From NCBI RefSeq assembly GCF_001613445.1, contig NZ_BDCJ01000002.1, positions 124,001 through 188,000 of the forward strand: 64,000 nucleotides of DNA. The letters run 5' to 3'. Origin of the DNA: Nocardia grenadensis NBRC 108939. Lineage in GTDB: Bacteria > Actinomycetota > Actinomycetes > Mycobacteriales > Mycobacteriaceae. The translations under genes and the position numbers were made by a program. Under the pieces are notes generated by a model. That model worked only from the letters and a program-made list of their open reading frames with translations. It was not told where the DNA came from and searched no databases. This document shows, piece after piece, positions 1-8,264 of the stretch. Within the stretch, counting starts at the first letter, position 1. Every line of letters begins with the position of its first letter.

Positions 1-1
1 C

Positions 2-1339
2 GATCTGAGTCTGCTCGACGACGGGCCGATCTACACCCTGCCCATCCCGCAACGAGAACTTGTCGCGGCGCTGAGCGGATACGCCGCCGAACTCGGTATC
101 GAGGTCCGCCGCGGCGCCGCGATCGTGGGCGTCGAGAGCGACGGCGACGGGGTCGCGGTGGAGATCTCGGGTCCGGACGGCTCGGCCCCTCTTCGTAGCC
201 GCTATCTGGTGGGCGCCGACGGCGCCCACAGCATCGTCCGCAAACAGCGCGGGATCGCTTTCCCCGGAATCGGCTACGACCGCACGACCGCCCGCACGGT
301 TCACGCCTCGATCCCCGCCGAATGGGTGGACCCGGCTTCCGGCGAGCTGCGGGTACCCGGGTACGGCCCGGTCCGGCCGTTCCTGTCACTACGTACCGAA
401 CACGGCGGTTTCACCTACGCCCCGTTCGCCGGCCGGCCGCCCATGCTGTCCACTGTCGAATGGGACGAACCCCCGACCGACGAACCGATGACGCTGGCGG
501 AGATGCGGGCGAGTATCACCCGGGTCCTCGGTGCCGACATCCCGCTCGGCGAGCCCGTCGGACCGGGCCCGCATCTACTGCGGCGGCTGCGCGGCGGGCA
601 CACCCGGGTGGCCGAACGGTTCCGTGACGGACCGGTCTTCCTGGCCGGTGACGCGGCGCACGTGTACACCGGCGGTGGCGGGCCGGGACTGAACGTGGGA
701 CTGGCGGACGCGGTGGAACTCGGCTGGAAACTGGCCGCCGAGCTCGACGGCTGGGCACCGGCCGGTCTGCTCGACAGCTACGACCGGGAACGCCGGCAGG
801 TGGCCACCCGGACCGAACTGGCCGCCCGGGCCCAATCGGCGCTGCTCGCGCCGGGCGGGGACACCACCGCCCTGCGTACGGTATTCGCCGAACTGCTCAC
901 CGACGAATCCGCGGTCGCCCGGGTGGCCGCGATGATCGCCGGGACGGATATCCGCTACGACATGGGTGTCGCGGACCCGCATCCACTGGTCGGCTACAGC
1001 GCCCCGGACCTCACGCTGCGCGTCGACGGCGGTGTGGTGCGCCTGGCCGAACTGATCCGGCAATCCCGCCCGCTGCTCTTGGATCTCGGCGCCGACCAGG
1101 CATGGTCCGCGGCGCTCACCGGCCTGCCGAGCCGGATCGGCGTGGTGTGCGCCCGCACCGAGGACACCACGGCCGCCGCACTGCTGCTGCGACCCGACGG
1201 CCGGGTGGCCTGGGCCACCGATTCCGCGCCCGATCCCGCGCAGATCGCCGAATGCCGTGCCGCGCTGGCGCGCTGGGCCGGGCCGGACCGGTCCGGGGTT
1301 CCGGTGCGAATCGCCGAAAAGGCAACGGATCCGGCGTAG
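2..1339 (+). CDS. FAD-dependent aromatic-type monooxygenase, 5' end outside window
   Basis: The open frame runs in from the left edge (frame starting at base 2), so the N-terminal FAD-binding GxGxxG is not visible; 445 residues are. Seen: the GADGAHS motif about 70 residues in (NADPH/FAD 'DG' fingerprint) and GPVFLAGDAAH about 215 residues in (second FAD 'GD' motif), followed by GLNVGLADAVELGWKLA. These are the marks of the PHBH/pentachlorophenol/rifampicin-monooxygenase class A family. The C-terminal 150 residues resemble the thioredoxin-like tail of that family. Substrate unknown. A GTG at 125 could be mistaken for the start, but coding continues upstream of it. Confidence 0.88.
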   Translation, partial: DLSLLDDGPIYTLPIPQRELVAALSGYAAELGIEVRRGAAIVGVESDGDGVAVEISGPDGSAPLRSRYLVGADGAHSIVRKQRGIAFPGIGYDRTTARTVHASIPAEWVDPASGELRVPGYGPVRPFLSLRTEHGGFTYAPFAGRPPMLSTVEWDEPPTDEPMTLAEMRASITRVLGADIPLGEPVGPGPHLLRRLRGGHTRVAERFRDGPVFLAGDAAHVYTGGGGPGLNVGLADAVELGWKLAAELDGWAPAGLLDSYDRERRQVATRTELAARAQSALLAPGGDTTALRTVFAELLTDESAVARVAAMIAGTDIRYDMGVADPHPLVGYSAPDLTLRVDGGVVRLAELIRQSRPLLLDLGADQAWSAALTGLPSRIGVVCARTEDTTAAALLLRPDGRVAWATDSAPDPAQIAECRAALARWAGPDRSGVPVRIAEKATDPA

Positions 1340-1481
1340 TTCCGGGTCAGCGGTGGGAGCGGTATCGCCGATGAGTTCTCCCGGTCCAGCTCGTCTACCC
1401 CACGAGTGCACCACCTGAGCGCCTCTGCAATGCCGTGCTCGGGACCGAGAGCGTATCCCGCCGACGAAAAGAGAACCTGGA

Positions 1482-1928
1482 ATGGCCACGCCTATCCACC
1501 CGATGCTCCGGTTCGAAACGATCATCGGCCGGTGGAAGACGTCCGGTGTCGTCCTCGATGAGCAAGGTCGGCAGACAGTGAAAATCGAGGGCACAGACGA
1601 ATACGAGTGGATGACCGGAGGCCGATGGATCCTGCACCGCGTCGACGTAATGATGGGTGGCGAGCACATTCAGGCACTCGAACTGATCGGCGACCACGAC
1701 CCGGAGGCCGACACCTACGCGATGCGGGCCTTCGACGCCTCCGGTTCGTACAGCACTATGACGGCACGCCCGAACGCCGACGGGTCCTGGCTCTTCGATG
1801 GAGAAGGAATGCGCAGCACCCTCCGGCCATCCGAAGACGGATCGTCGATGTCCGCGCTGTGGGAACGTGACCCCGGCACCGGCATATGGATCCCATGGAT
1901 GCGCATGGACTTCTCCGCCATCGAATGA
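1482..1928 (+). CDS. DUF1579-like small beta-barrel protein
   Basis: 148 residues with no signal peptide or membrane segment. The pattern of Gly-Arg-Trp near residue 21, a repeated W...GGR block near residue 45 and alternating beta-strand composition looks like the DUF1579 (lipocalin-like) family of unknown function. The ATG is preceded by a purine-rich stretch AAAAGAGAA. It stands alone, 140 nt after the monooxygenase and convergent with the amidohydrolase gene. Function cannot be stated; family assignment is by eye. Confidence 0.7.
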   Translation: MATPIHPMLRFETIIGRWKTSGVVLDEQGRQTVKIEGTDEYEWMTGGRWILHRVDVMMGGEHIQALELIGDHDPEADTYAMRAFDASGSYSTMTARPNADGSWLFDGEGMRSTLRPSEDGSSMSALWERDPGTGIWIPWMRMDFSAIE

Positions 1929-2138
1929 TCCGCATACGGGCCGCCACCACACCGGAAACCTGTTCTTCGCCCGACCTGGAGTTGGGCAGGCCCGTCGGGC
2001 CGGCCGCCGATCCTCGCCTGCACGTGAGGCGGCGGGGCGGGATGGTTCGGGCAGCCGGTAGGACGCCGCCGCGCCCGGCGGCAACTCGATTGCCGACCGG
2101 GGCGCGGTCGCGGGTTGCGGCCCGTCGCATGACCGCCG

Positions 2139-3041
2139 TCAGTCGAGGCCGAACCGGCCCGCGGCGGTGCGGTAGCAGACGCGGCGCAACCAGTCGTCGC
2201 CCAGGTCGAGCCGTTCCAGAGCTTGGACGGCATGCCGGTACGGGTACGGGATATTCGGGAAGTCGCTGCCGAACATGATCCGGTCGCCGTGCCCGAGCAA
2301 ACGATGCCGGTCGGCCGCCGGGAACGGGATATCGGCCTCGGCGAAATCGGTGAACGCCATGGTGGTGTCCAGGCACACCTCGGAATACCGGTCCGCCAGG
2401 TCCAGGAAATCCCGATACTCGGGCATTCCCATATGCGCCACGATCAACGGCAGGCGCGGGAACCGGCGCAGGACGTCGGCGACCGGTCCGGGGCCGGTGA
2501 ACGCGCCGGGCGCCGGACCGGAGCCGCAGTGGATGACGGTGGGGACACCGGCGTCCTCGAGCAGGCCCCAGACCGGTTCCAGCAGGGGGTCACGGGGATC
2601 GTAGGCGCCGACCTGGATATGGGCTTTGAAGACCCGGGCGCCCCGCTCCACCGCGGCCGCCACGTATTCCGCGGCACTCGGCTCGGGATAGAAGGTGGCG
2701 GTGTGCAGGCACTCCGGGACTTCGGCGGCGAATTTCGCGGTCCACTCGTTCAGCCATGCCGCCATGTCCGGACGGTGCGGGTACACCAGGGCGGTGAACG
2801 CGCGGATCCCGAAGCGGCGCAGCATGTCCAGCCGGACCGATTCGTCGGCGCGATAGGTGATCGGCCAGGGACGCCCGGTGAGCGGACCGGCATCGTCGAA
2901 ATATGCCCACACCTTGCGCAGCACCCGGTGTGGCATGAAATGGGTGTGCACATCGATTATTCCGGGCAATCCGAGCCGTTGCCGGAACTCCACGAGGTAC
3001 TCCTCGTCGGCCGGGACCTCGGTTACTCCGGAGGTGTTCAC
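2139..3041 (-). CDS. Amidohydrolase family 2 (ACMSD-like TIM-barrel hydrolase/decarboxylase)
   Basis: 300 residues. Metal-binding signature IIDVHTHF near residue 28, a second His in LIVAHMGMPE in the middle, and the catalytic Asp in IMFGSDFPN near the C terminus give the full amidohydrolase-2 ligand set, so it should be an active cytoplasmic Zn-dependent hydrolase or decarboxylase. It lies 42 nt downstream of the nucleoside hydrolase on the same strand and is probably cotranscribed with it, which hints at a base or ring-fragment salvage role. Substrate is not evident. Confidence 0.85.
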   Translation of the reverse strand: MNTSGVTEVPADEEYLVEFRQRLGLPGIIDVHTHFMPHRVLRKVWAYFDDAGPLTGRPWPITYRADESVRLDMLRRFGIRAFTALVYPHRPDMAAWLNEWTAKFAAEVPECLHTATFYPEPSAAEYVAAAVERGARVFKAHIQVGAYDPRDPLLEPVWGLLEDAGVPTVIHCGSGPAPGAFTGPGPVADVLRRFPRLPLIVAHMGMPEYRDFLDLADRYSEVCLDTTMAFTDFAEADIPFPAADRHRLLGHGDRIMFGSDFPNIPYPYRHAVQALERLDLGDDWLRRVCYRTAAGRFGLD

Positions 3042-3083
3042 GTTCGTTCCTCTCGGTGGGGTCGGGGCAGGGGTGGTGGCACG

Positions 3084-4139
3084 TCATCGCGCCCGGCCGA
3101 CCGGATCCCCGGGGTACAGGGTGCGGGCGTGATCGCCGATACGGGCGATCATCCGGTCGAAGAACCGTACGGGGTCGGTGCCGACGACGATATCGGCGTT
3201 GGGCGGCCGCCCCCACATACCGGCCCAGTCGGCAATGGTGGCGCCCCGCGTGAGGGTGCCCGTCAGTTCGACGTCCACGGTGGCGGGCCGGGTGCGGGCC
3301 AGCGCCGGATCCAAAGTGACCGCGGCCGCGAACGGGTCGTGCATATGGGCGAGGTAGCCGAGGTTGTATCCGTGGTGGAAATCGAAGTAGAAGCGCACCG
3401 CGTCGGTGAGGTAGCGGATGATCGGATTGCTCGCCGCCGAACGCGCCGTGGGCGGGTCGGCGGGCGATACCGTCTCGAGCGGAAAGCTACCGGCCCGCTC
3501 GGCCAGCCGGATCAGGTGGGCGGGCCGCATCTCGATGGTTTCGGTGATGTCGAGGGCGCAGATCAGCGGACGGCGGTCCGGTGGGGCGGCGGAGAAGGCG
3601 TCGAAGACGATCTTGGCGGCCTCGGGGTCGACGTGGATGTTCCACTCGTTGGTCGGTGTGGTGTTGCCGGGGTGGGAGAACGCCCCGCCCATGATCACGA
3701 GCCGGCGCAGTAGCCGCGGGAGTTCGGGTTCCTCGCGGAGCGCAAGGGCGAGGTTGGTGAGCGGCCCGGTACACAGCCCGGTCAGTTCACCGGGATGACG
3801 CCGCACCAGATCCACCCACATTCTTGCCGCGCTGCGTTCGGAGATACGCCGGCTCGGGGCGGGGAGTTCGGCGTATCCGACGCCGTGCGGTCCGTGGGTG
3901 TCCTCGGTGGTGCGCAGGGGGGTCTCGAGCGGTTCGGCGGCCCCGAGGGTCACCTCGATCTCCGGGGCCCGGGCAAGTTCGAGCCAGGCCAGATTGTTGA
4001 TCGCGACCTGGGCCGCGGGCACATTGCCGGCGGTTGAGGCGATCCCCATGATCTCGGTGTCCGGGCCGGCGAGCAGATAGAGCAGGGCGAGGGAATCGTC
4101 CACGCCGGTGTCCACGTCCAGGATGATCCGCTGCCGCAC
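3084..4139 (-). CDS. Nucleoside hydrolase (IU-nucleoside hydrolase family)
   Basis: 351 residues. The N-terminal DVDTGVDD is the Ca2+-binding signature of nucleoside N-ribohydrolases; MGGAF near residue 165 and the NEWNIHVDPEAA block match the ribose-binding region. The expected reaction is hydrolysis of the N-glycosidic bond of a ribonucleoside to base and ribose. Length is slightly above the usual 310-340. First gene of a likely two-gene operon with the amidohydrolase. Base specificity (purine or pyrimidine) cannot be read by eye. Confidence 0.92.
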   Translation of the reverse strand: MRQRIILDVDTGVDDSLALLYLLAGPDTEIMGIASTAGNVPAAQVAINNLAWLELARAPEIEVTLGAAEPLETPLRTTEDTHGPHGVGYAELPAPSRRISERSAARMWVDLVRRHPGELTGLCTGPLTNLALALREEPELPRLLRRLVIMGGAFSHPGNTTPTNEWNIHVDPEAAKIVFDAFSAAPPDRRPLICALDITETIEMRPAHLIRLAERAGSFPLETVSPADPPTARSAASNPIIRYLTDAVRFYFDFHHGYNLGYLAHMHDPFAAAVTLDPALARTRPATVDVELTGTLTRGATIADWAGMWGRPPNADIVVGTDPVRFFDRMIARIGDHARTLYPGDPVGRAR

Positions 4140-4247
4140 CCCATGACCCTATCGGGAGGTGCGGCAGCGGATCCGGAGCGGGTCGTGTCACAGTGACGCA
4201 TTTTGGTCGGTGTGCCGAAAATACGTCGCGGGGTGGACGACTCCTGA

Positions 4248-5015
4248 TCAGTCGCGAGTGGGCCAGTAGGTGTCGGTGGCGGGCCGGCGGGTGAGGGCCG
4301 CGCTGCCGCTCACCTCGGTGAGGCCCAAGTGGAAAAGCATGCCCACGGTGAGCAGGCTGACACCGACGATCAGCGGGGTCAGCAGCTGTGCGGCGCCGGC
4401 GCCGGAGGGTGTCATATGGTGCTGTTCGCCCAGGTGCATGGCGTACATACCGGTGTAGTGCATACCGGCCACGGCGACGCCCATCGCCAGGGCGGCGCCC
4501 ACGGTGGCGAGGGTTCCCCGCACATTGAGGGTGAACCAGAGCGCGGCCGTCGCGGCGATCACCGCGATCACCATGGACAACGCCACCGTCGACCCTTCGT
4601 AACCGATCTCGACGTCGGTCTTCATGGCATACATACCGGCGTAGTGCATCGCACCCACGCCGATCCCGGTGACCACGCCGCCGACCAGCAGGCTCTGGCC
4701 GCCCAGCCGCCGCTGTCGGGCCAGGCACAGTCCCAGCCAGACCACGACCATGGCGATCGCGGCGCTGACCAGGGTGACGGGTACGTCGTATCGGATGGCG
4801 GCGCCGTTGATCCGGAAACCCAGCATGGCGATGAAATGCATGACCCAGATGCCCGTGCCGCCGAGGGCCACCGATGCCGCGATGAGCCAGCCGTCGAACG
4901 GTGACCTGCTGCGTACGCGGCTCATACACCGTAGTGCGAGCAACGATCCGGTGAACGACATGACGTACGCGACCACGGGGGTGAGCCAGCCATGGCTGAA
5001 GTGGTCGATCTCCAC
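4248..5015 (-). CDS. Stand-alone MHYT-domain integral membrane sensor
   Basis: 255 residues, about seven hydrophobic segments, carrying three MHYT-type motifs (MHFIAMLGF, MHYAGMYAM, MHYTGMYAM) in outward-facing loops; this domain is predicted to bind a metal such as copper and to sense gas or redox signals. Unlike YkoW/NorR-type proteins there is no GGDEF, EAL or kinase output domain. The GTG start at 5015 is chosen over an upstream ATG because AGGAGG sits 6 nt before it. A paralogue lies at 17446-18231. Partner protein unknown. Confidence 0.88.
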   Translation of the reverse strand: MEIDHFSHGWLTPVVAYVMSFTGSLLALRCMSRVRSRSPFDGWLIAASVALGGTGIWVMHFIAMLGFRINGAAIRYDVPVTLVSAAIAMVVVWLGLCLARQRRLGGQSLLVGGVVTGIGVGAMHYAGMYAMKTDVEIGYEGSTVALSMVIAVIAATAALWFTLNVRGTLATVGAALAMGVAVAGMHYTGMYAMHLGEQHHMTPSGAGAAQLLTPLIVGVSLLTVGMLFHLGLTEVSGSAALTRRPATDTYWPTRD

Positions 5016-5450
5016 CGGTGGACCTCCTCGCTGGGTGGAAGCCCGCCCCCGCAACAGCGGAACGCGAGCATTCCAAATTGTTGAACGTGCAGGAGGTGAA
5101 TTTAGAGGGGTTGTGTCATAAAAAACAAGGGCCGCAAAGATGACATAGGCGCACCTGTGACACGGAATCTGCGCGACAGTGTGCGCGGAGTCGCGCTATG
5201 ACGTGGAGCACACTACAAGATGTGCGGCTATCGATTCCGGCAATCGTCCGGCACGTCGTTTCCGGTACCCGATGCCGCCCAACTCATCCGGGTGCCGAAT
5301 TCTTCGGTGCGGCCGTCACATCGGTCCGTAACCCGGTCGGCGCGGGTGAAGCGCTTCGGGCGGGTGTGCTTCGGCGGCCGGATCGAGTTTCCGGTTGGGC
5401 TGTGTGTCACCGGCCCTCGGCGTAGGCTTCGGACAACTCGAAGGAGACCC
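5016..5450. other. Intergenic region between divergent genes
   Basis: About 435 nt with no ORF I can support. It holds the promoter region of the MHYT gene to the left, including an AT-richer patch with an A6 run near 5120-5127, and the 5' region of the small acidic protein gene to the right. No clear hairpin or operator was recognised. Confidence 0.5.
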
Positions 5451-5681
5451 ATGCCTGGCACATCCAGCCGTCCCACCGCCGTCGAACACGATCTGCCCGA
5501 GGCCTATCTGGCCGAATTCGCCGAAATCCGCAGTGCCGAACGCGCCGAGGCCGCCCGCCGCAGTGCCGTCGCGGCCCGGATCGTGGCCGGCCACGCCACC
5601 GATGCCGCCGACTGCCGCAATCTGCTGGCCATGCTCGGTCTCGACGCGGAGGCGGGCAAACTCGCCGGCGTCCAGCCCTGA
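5451..5681 (+). CDS. Small Ala/Glu-rich protein of unknown function
   Basis: 76 residues, ATG at 5451 with AAGGAG 4 nt upstream; the longer open frame upstream lacks a ribosome site and is not coding-like. The protein is mostly helical, with an EFAEIRSAERAEAARR segment and a C-terminal block DAADCRNLLAMLGLDAE that looks like a small helical module. It precedes the sirtuin gene by 55 nt on the same strand. No function assigned. Confidence 0.7.
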   Translation: MPGTSSRPTAVEHDLPEAYLAEFAEIRSAERAEAARRSAVAARIVAGHATDAADCRNLLAMLGLDAEAGKLAGVQP

Positions 5682-5736
5682 CCGATGAATTCCGGCCCCG
5701 GGTGGGCGGGGCCGGACCGGCACGTACGCTCGGGGT

Positions 5737-6639
5737 ATGCCCGAAACGGCGCTGCTCACCCCGCCGCACCCGGATTCCTGGTCCGCTGCCCTCGACGATC
5801 TCGTCGAGCTGATCGGCGACCGGCCCACGGTCGTGCTCACCGGCGCGGGGATCTCCACCGACAGTGGAATCCCCGATTACCGTGGACCCGACGCCCCGCC
5901 GCGGACGCCGATGACCTACCAGCAGTTCGTCGGCGACCCGGTGTTCCGGCAGCGCTATTGGGCGCGAAATCACGTGGGCTGGCGGTACATGGACGCCGCC
6001 CGCCCCAATGTCGGCCACCGGGCCCTGGCCGAATTGGAGCGCCGGGGCCCGGTCACCGGTGTGATCACCCAGAACGTCGATCTGCTGCACACCAAGGCGG
6101 GTAGCCGCCGGGTGATCGACCTGCACGGCAGCTATGCCCAGGTGCGCTGTCTGGGTTGCGGGGCGCGTATTTCCCGGATGGCGCTGGCCGAGCAGTTGGA
6201 ACAGGCCAATCCGGGTTTCGCCGCGGCCTCGGTGACCGGCCACGAGGTGGCTCCCGACGCGGATGCCGTGGTCGAGGACACCAGTGGTTTCCGCATGGTG
6301 GATTGCGCGCGGTGCGGCGGGATGTGGAAGCCCGATATCGTGTACTTCGGGGAGAACGTGCCGCCGGAACGGGTCGTGGCCGCCTACGCAATGGTGGACG
6401 CGGCGGAGGTAATCGTGGTGGCCGGGTCCAGCTTGACCGTGTTGTCGGGCCGCCGGTTCGTGCACCGGGTCGCCCGCAACGGCGGCACGGTGGTGATCGT
6501 GAACCGCGGCGCCACCCGCAGCGACGGTCTCGCCGACCGGCGGCTGGATGCCGGATGCTCACCGTTACTGGTCGGATTGGCCGAGAGGTACCGCGCCCGT
6601 AGCGCGCGTCCCGTCGCCGGCCCCGCCGGAGCCGCGTAG
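5737..6639 (+). CDS. NAD-dependent protein deacylase, Sir2 family
   Basis: 300 residues. GAGISTDSGIPDYRG (about 36-50) is the NAD-binding sirtuin motif, TQNVDLLH (about 110) and the catalytic His in DLHGS follow, and a structural Zn site is formed by CLGC (about 137) and CARC (about 190). The longer spacing and the FGENVP block resemble the SIRT4-like class II. It should remove acyl groups from lysines in cytoplasmic proteins, consuming NAD. Followed 11 nt later by the yjbQ-type gene, likely one transcript. Confidence 0.93.
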   Translation: MPETALLTPPHPDSWSAALDDLVELIGDRPTVVLTGAGISTDSGIPDYRGPDAPPRTPMTYQQFVGDPVFRQRYWARNHVGWRYMDAARPNVGHRALAELERRGPVTGVITQNVDLLHTKAGSRRVIDLHGSYAQVRCLGCGARISRMALAEQLEQANPGFAAASVTGHEVAPDADAVVEDTSGFRMVDCARCGGMWKPDIVYFGENVPPERVVAAYAMVDAAEVIVVAGSSLTVLSGRRFVHRVARNGGTVVIVNRGATRSDGLADRRLDAGCSPLLVGLAERYRARSARPVAGPAGAA

Positions 6640-6650
6640 GCTGCCCGGCT

Positions 6651-7064
6651 ATGCGCAGCACAGTCATCGCGGTGCACACCGGCCGCAGCGAAGTGGTCCA
6701 CGACATCACCCCGCAGTGCCGGGCGTTCGCGAACGACGCCGGCGGCGACGGTCTTCTGCACATCTTCGTACCGCACGCCACCGCCGGAATCGCCATCCTG
6801 GAACTGGGCTCGCACAGCGACGAGGATCTGCTGGCCGCCCTGCGTGACCTACTCCCGGCCGACGACCGGTGGCGGCACGCGCACGGGTCGCCCGGGCACG
6901 GCCGCTCCCACGTGATGCCCACGCTCATCGCCCCGTACGCGACCGTTCCGGTCCTGAGTGGTGAACCGGCGCTGGGCACCTGGCAGTCCATAGCGCTGGT
7001 GGATATCAATATCGACAATCCGGATCGTGAGGTGCGGTTGTCGTTCCTGACCTCCGGGGGGTGA
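6651..7064 (+). CDS. YjbQ/UPF0047 family protein (secondary thiamine-phosphate synthase type)
   Basis: 137 residues covering the whole UPF0047 fold. Conserved features: HIFVPHATAGIAILE, the HGSPGHGRSHVMPTL block with clustered histidines, and the terminal GTWQSIALVDIN. Family members show weak thiamine-phosphate synthase activity, but the physiological role is unsettled. It sits between the sirtuin and an oxidoreductase gene on the same strand. Confidence 0.9.
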   Translation: MRSTVIAVHTGRSEVVHDITPQCRAFANDAGGDGLLHIFVPHATAGIAILELGSHSDEDLLAALRDLLPADDRWRHAHGSPGHGRSHVMPTLIAPYATVPVLSGEPALGTWQSIALVDINIDNPDREVRLSFLTSGG

Positions 7065-7093
7065 ACGCGCCCGCCGGGGTAACGTCGGCGGGT

Positions 7094-8182
7094 ATGAGCA
7101 GTCTCGGAGTCGCCATCATCGGGTACGGGCTGGCCGGGGCGGTGTTCCATGCCCCACTCGTCGCCGCCGAACCCCGGCTCCGGCTGGCCGCGGTGGTGAC
7201 CGGTTCGGCGCAGCGGGCGGAGCAGGCGCGACAGGAGTACCCCGGGGTACGCGTACTGCCCGACACCGACAGTCTTTTCGCCGATATGTCCGGCATCGAC
7301 CTGGTTGTGGTCGCCGCACCCAATCGCGTACACGCCGAACTGGCCCGGCGGGCGCTCGCGGCCGGCGCGGCGGTGGTGGTCGACAAACCGTTCGCGGTGA
7401 CCGCCGCGGAAGCCGAAGATCTGCTGCACTACGCCCGCGGCGCCGGGCGGGTACTGACCGTATTCCAGAACCGGCGTTGGGACGGCGATTTCCGGACGGT
7501 GCGCCGCCTGGTGGCCGAGGACATGCTGGGCCCGGTGCGCCGTTTCGAATCCCGGTTCGAGCGCTGGCGTCCGGTGCCCAAGGGCGGCTGGCGCGAACTG
7601 GGCGGCCCCGCCGATGCCGCCGGGATCCTGTACGACCTGGGCAGCCACCTGGTCGACCAAGCGCTCACTCTGTTCGGCCCGGCCGCGAGCGTCTACTGCG
7701 AACTGGCCCGTCGCCGCTCCGGGGTGAGCACCGACGACGACATGTTCCTCGCCCTGACCCATACCGGCGGGGTGCGTTCCCACCTGTGGGCGAGCGCCGT
7801 GGCCCCACTGCTCGGTCCCCGGTTCCGGGTACTCGGGGACCGGGCGGGCTACGAAGTGCACGGACTGGACCCGCAGGAGGCGGCCCTGCGTGCCGGGCGT
7901 CGGCCGGGTGACGGGACGCCGTGGGCCGAGGTCGGCGAAGCGGACTCCGGTCTGCTCGGCGCCGGCGACGACCCGGCGCCGTACCCCACCCTGCCCGGCG
8001 ACTACCCCGCCTTCTACGCGGCCACCGCCGCCGCCGTTCTGGACGGTGCGCCCGTACCGGTCGACCCGACCGACGCCCTGGCGGGCCTGCGGGTTCTCGA
8101 GGCGGCCCGCGAATCGGCGGCGAAAGGCGGGGTTGTCTCCCTGGAAGGCGCCTCCGGGTCGGCGAACCCGGGGCGCTGGTGA
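7094..8182 (+). CDS. Gfo/Idh/MocA family oxidoreductase
   Basis: 362 residues from ATG 7094, giving an N terminus that begins at once with the Rossmann motif VAIIGYGLAG; an in-frame GTG at 7061 overlapping the previous stop is the alternative start. The catalytic-region motif VVDKPFAVT (EKP-type Lys) lies near residue 96, and the C-terminal alpha/beta dimer domain includes GGILYDLGSHLVDQAL-like residues. It should be an NAD(P)-dependent sugar or inositol dehydrogenase or reductase; substrate unknown. Confidence 0.9.
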   Translation: MSSLGVAIIGYGLAGAVFHAPLVAAEPRLRLAAVVTGSAQRAEQARQEYPGVRVLPDTDSLFADMSGIDLVVVAAPNRVHAELARRALAAGAAVVVDKPFAVTAAEAEDLLHYARGAGRVLTVFQNRRWDGDFRTVRRLVAEDMLGPVRRFESRFERWRPVPKGGWRELGGPADAAGILYDLGSHLVDQALTLFGPAASVYCELARRRSGVSTDDDMFLALTHTGGVRSHLWASAVAPLLGPRFRVLGDRAGYEVHGLDPQEAALRAGRRPGDGTPWAEVGEADSGLLGAGDDPAPYPTLPGDYPAFYAATAAAVLDGAPVPVDPTDALAGLRVLEAARESAAKGGVVSLEGASGSANPGRW

Positions 8183-8264
8183 CCCGGACTGCGGTTGGGA
8201 GAGATCTATTCGAATTCTCTCAATACACCTTCTGTCCAGTGTCTCAAAGAGCGATGATGGTGCC

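Noticed and set aside
7890..8264. N-terminal extension of the molybdoenzyme
   Set aside because: Overlaps the end of the Gfo/Idh/MocA gene and has no family similarity; ATG 8265 gives the normal start before the [4Fe-4S] motif.
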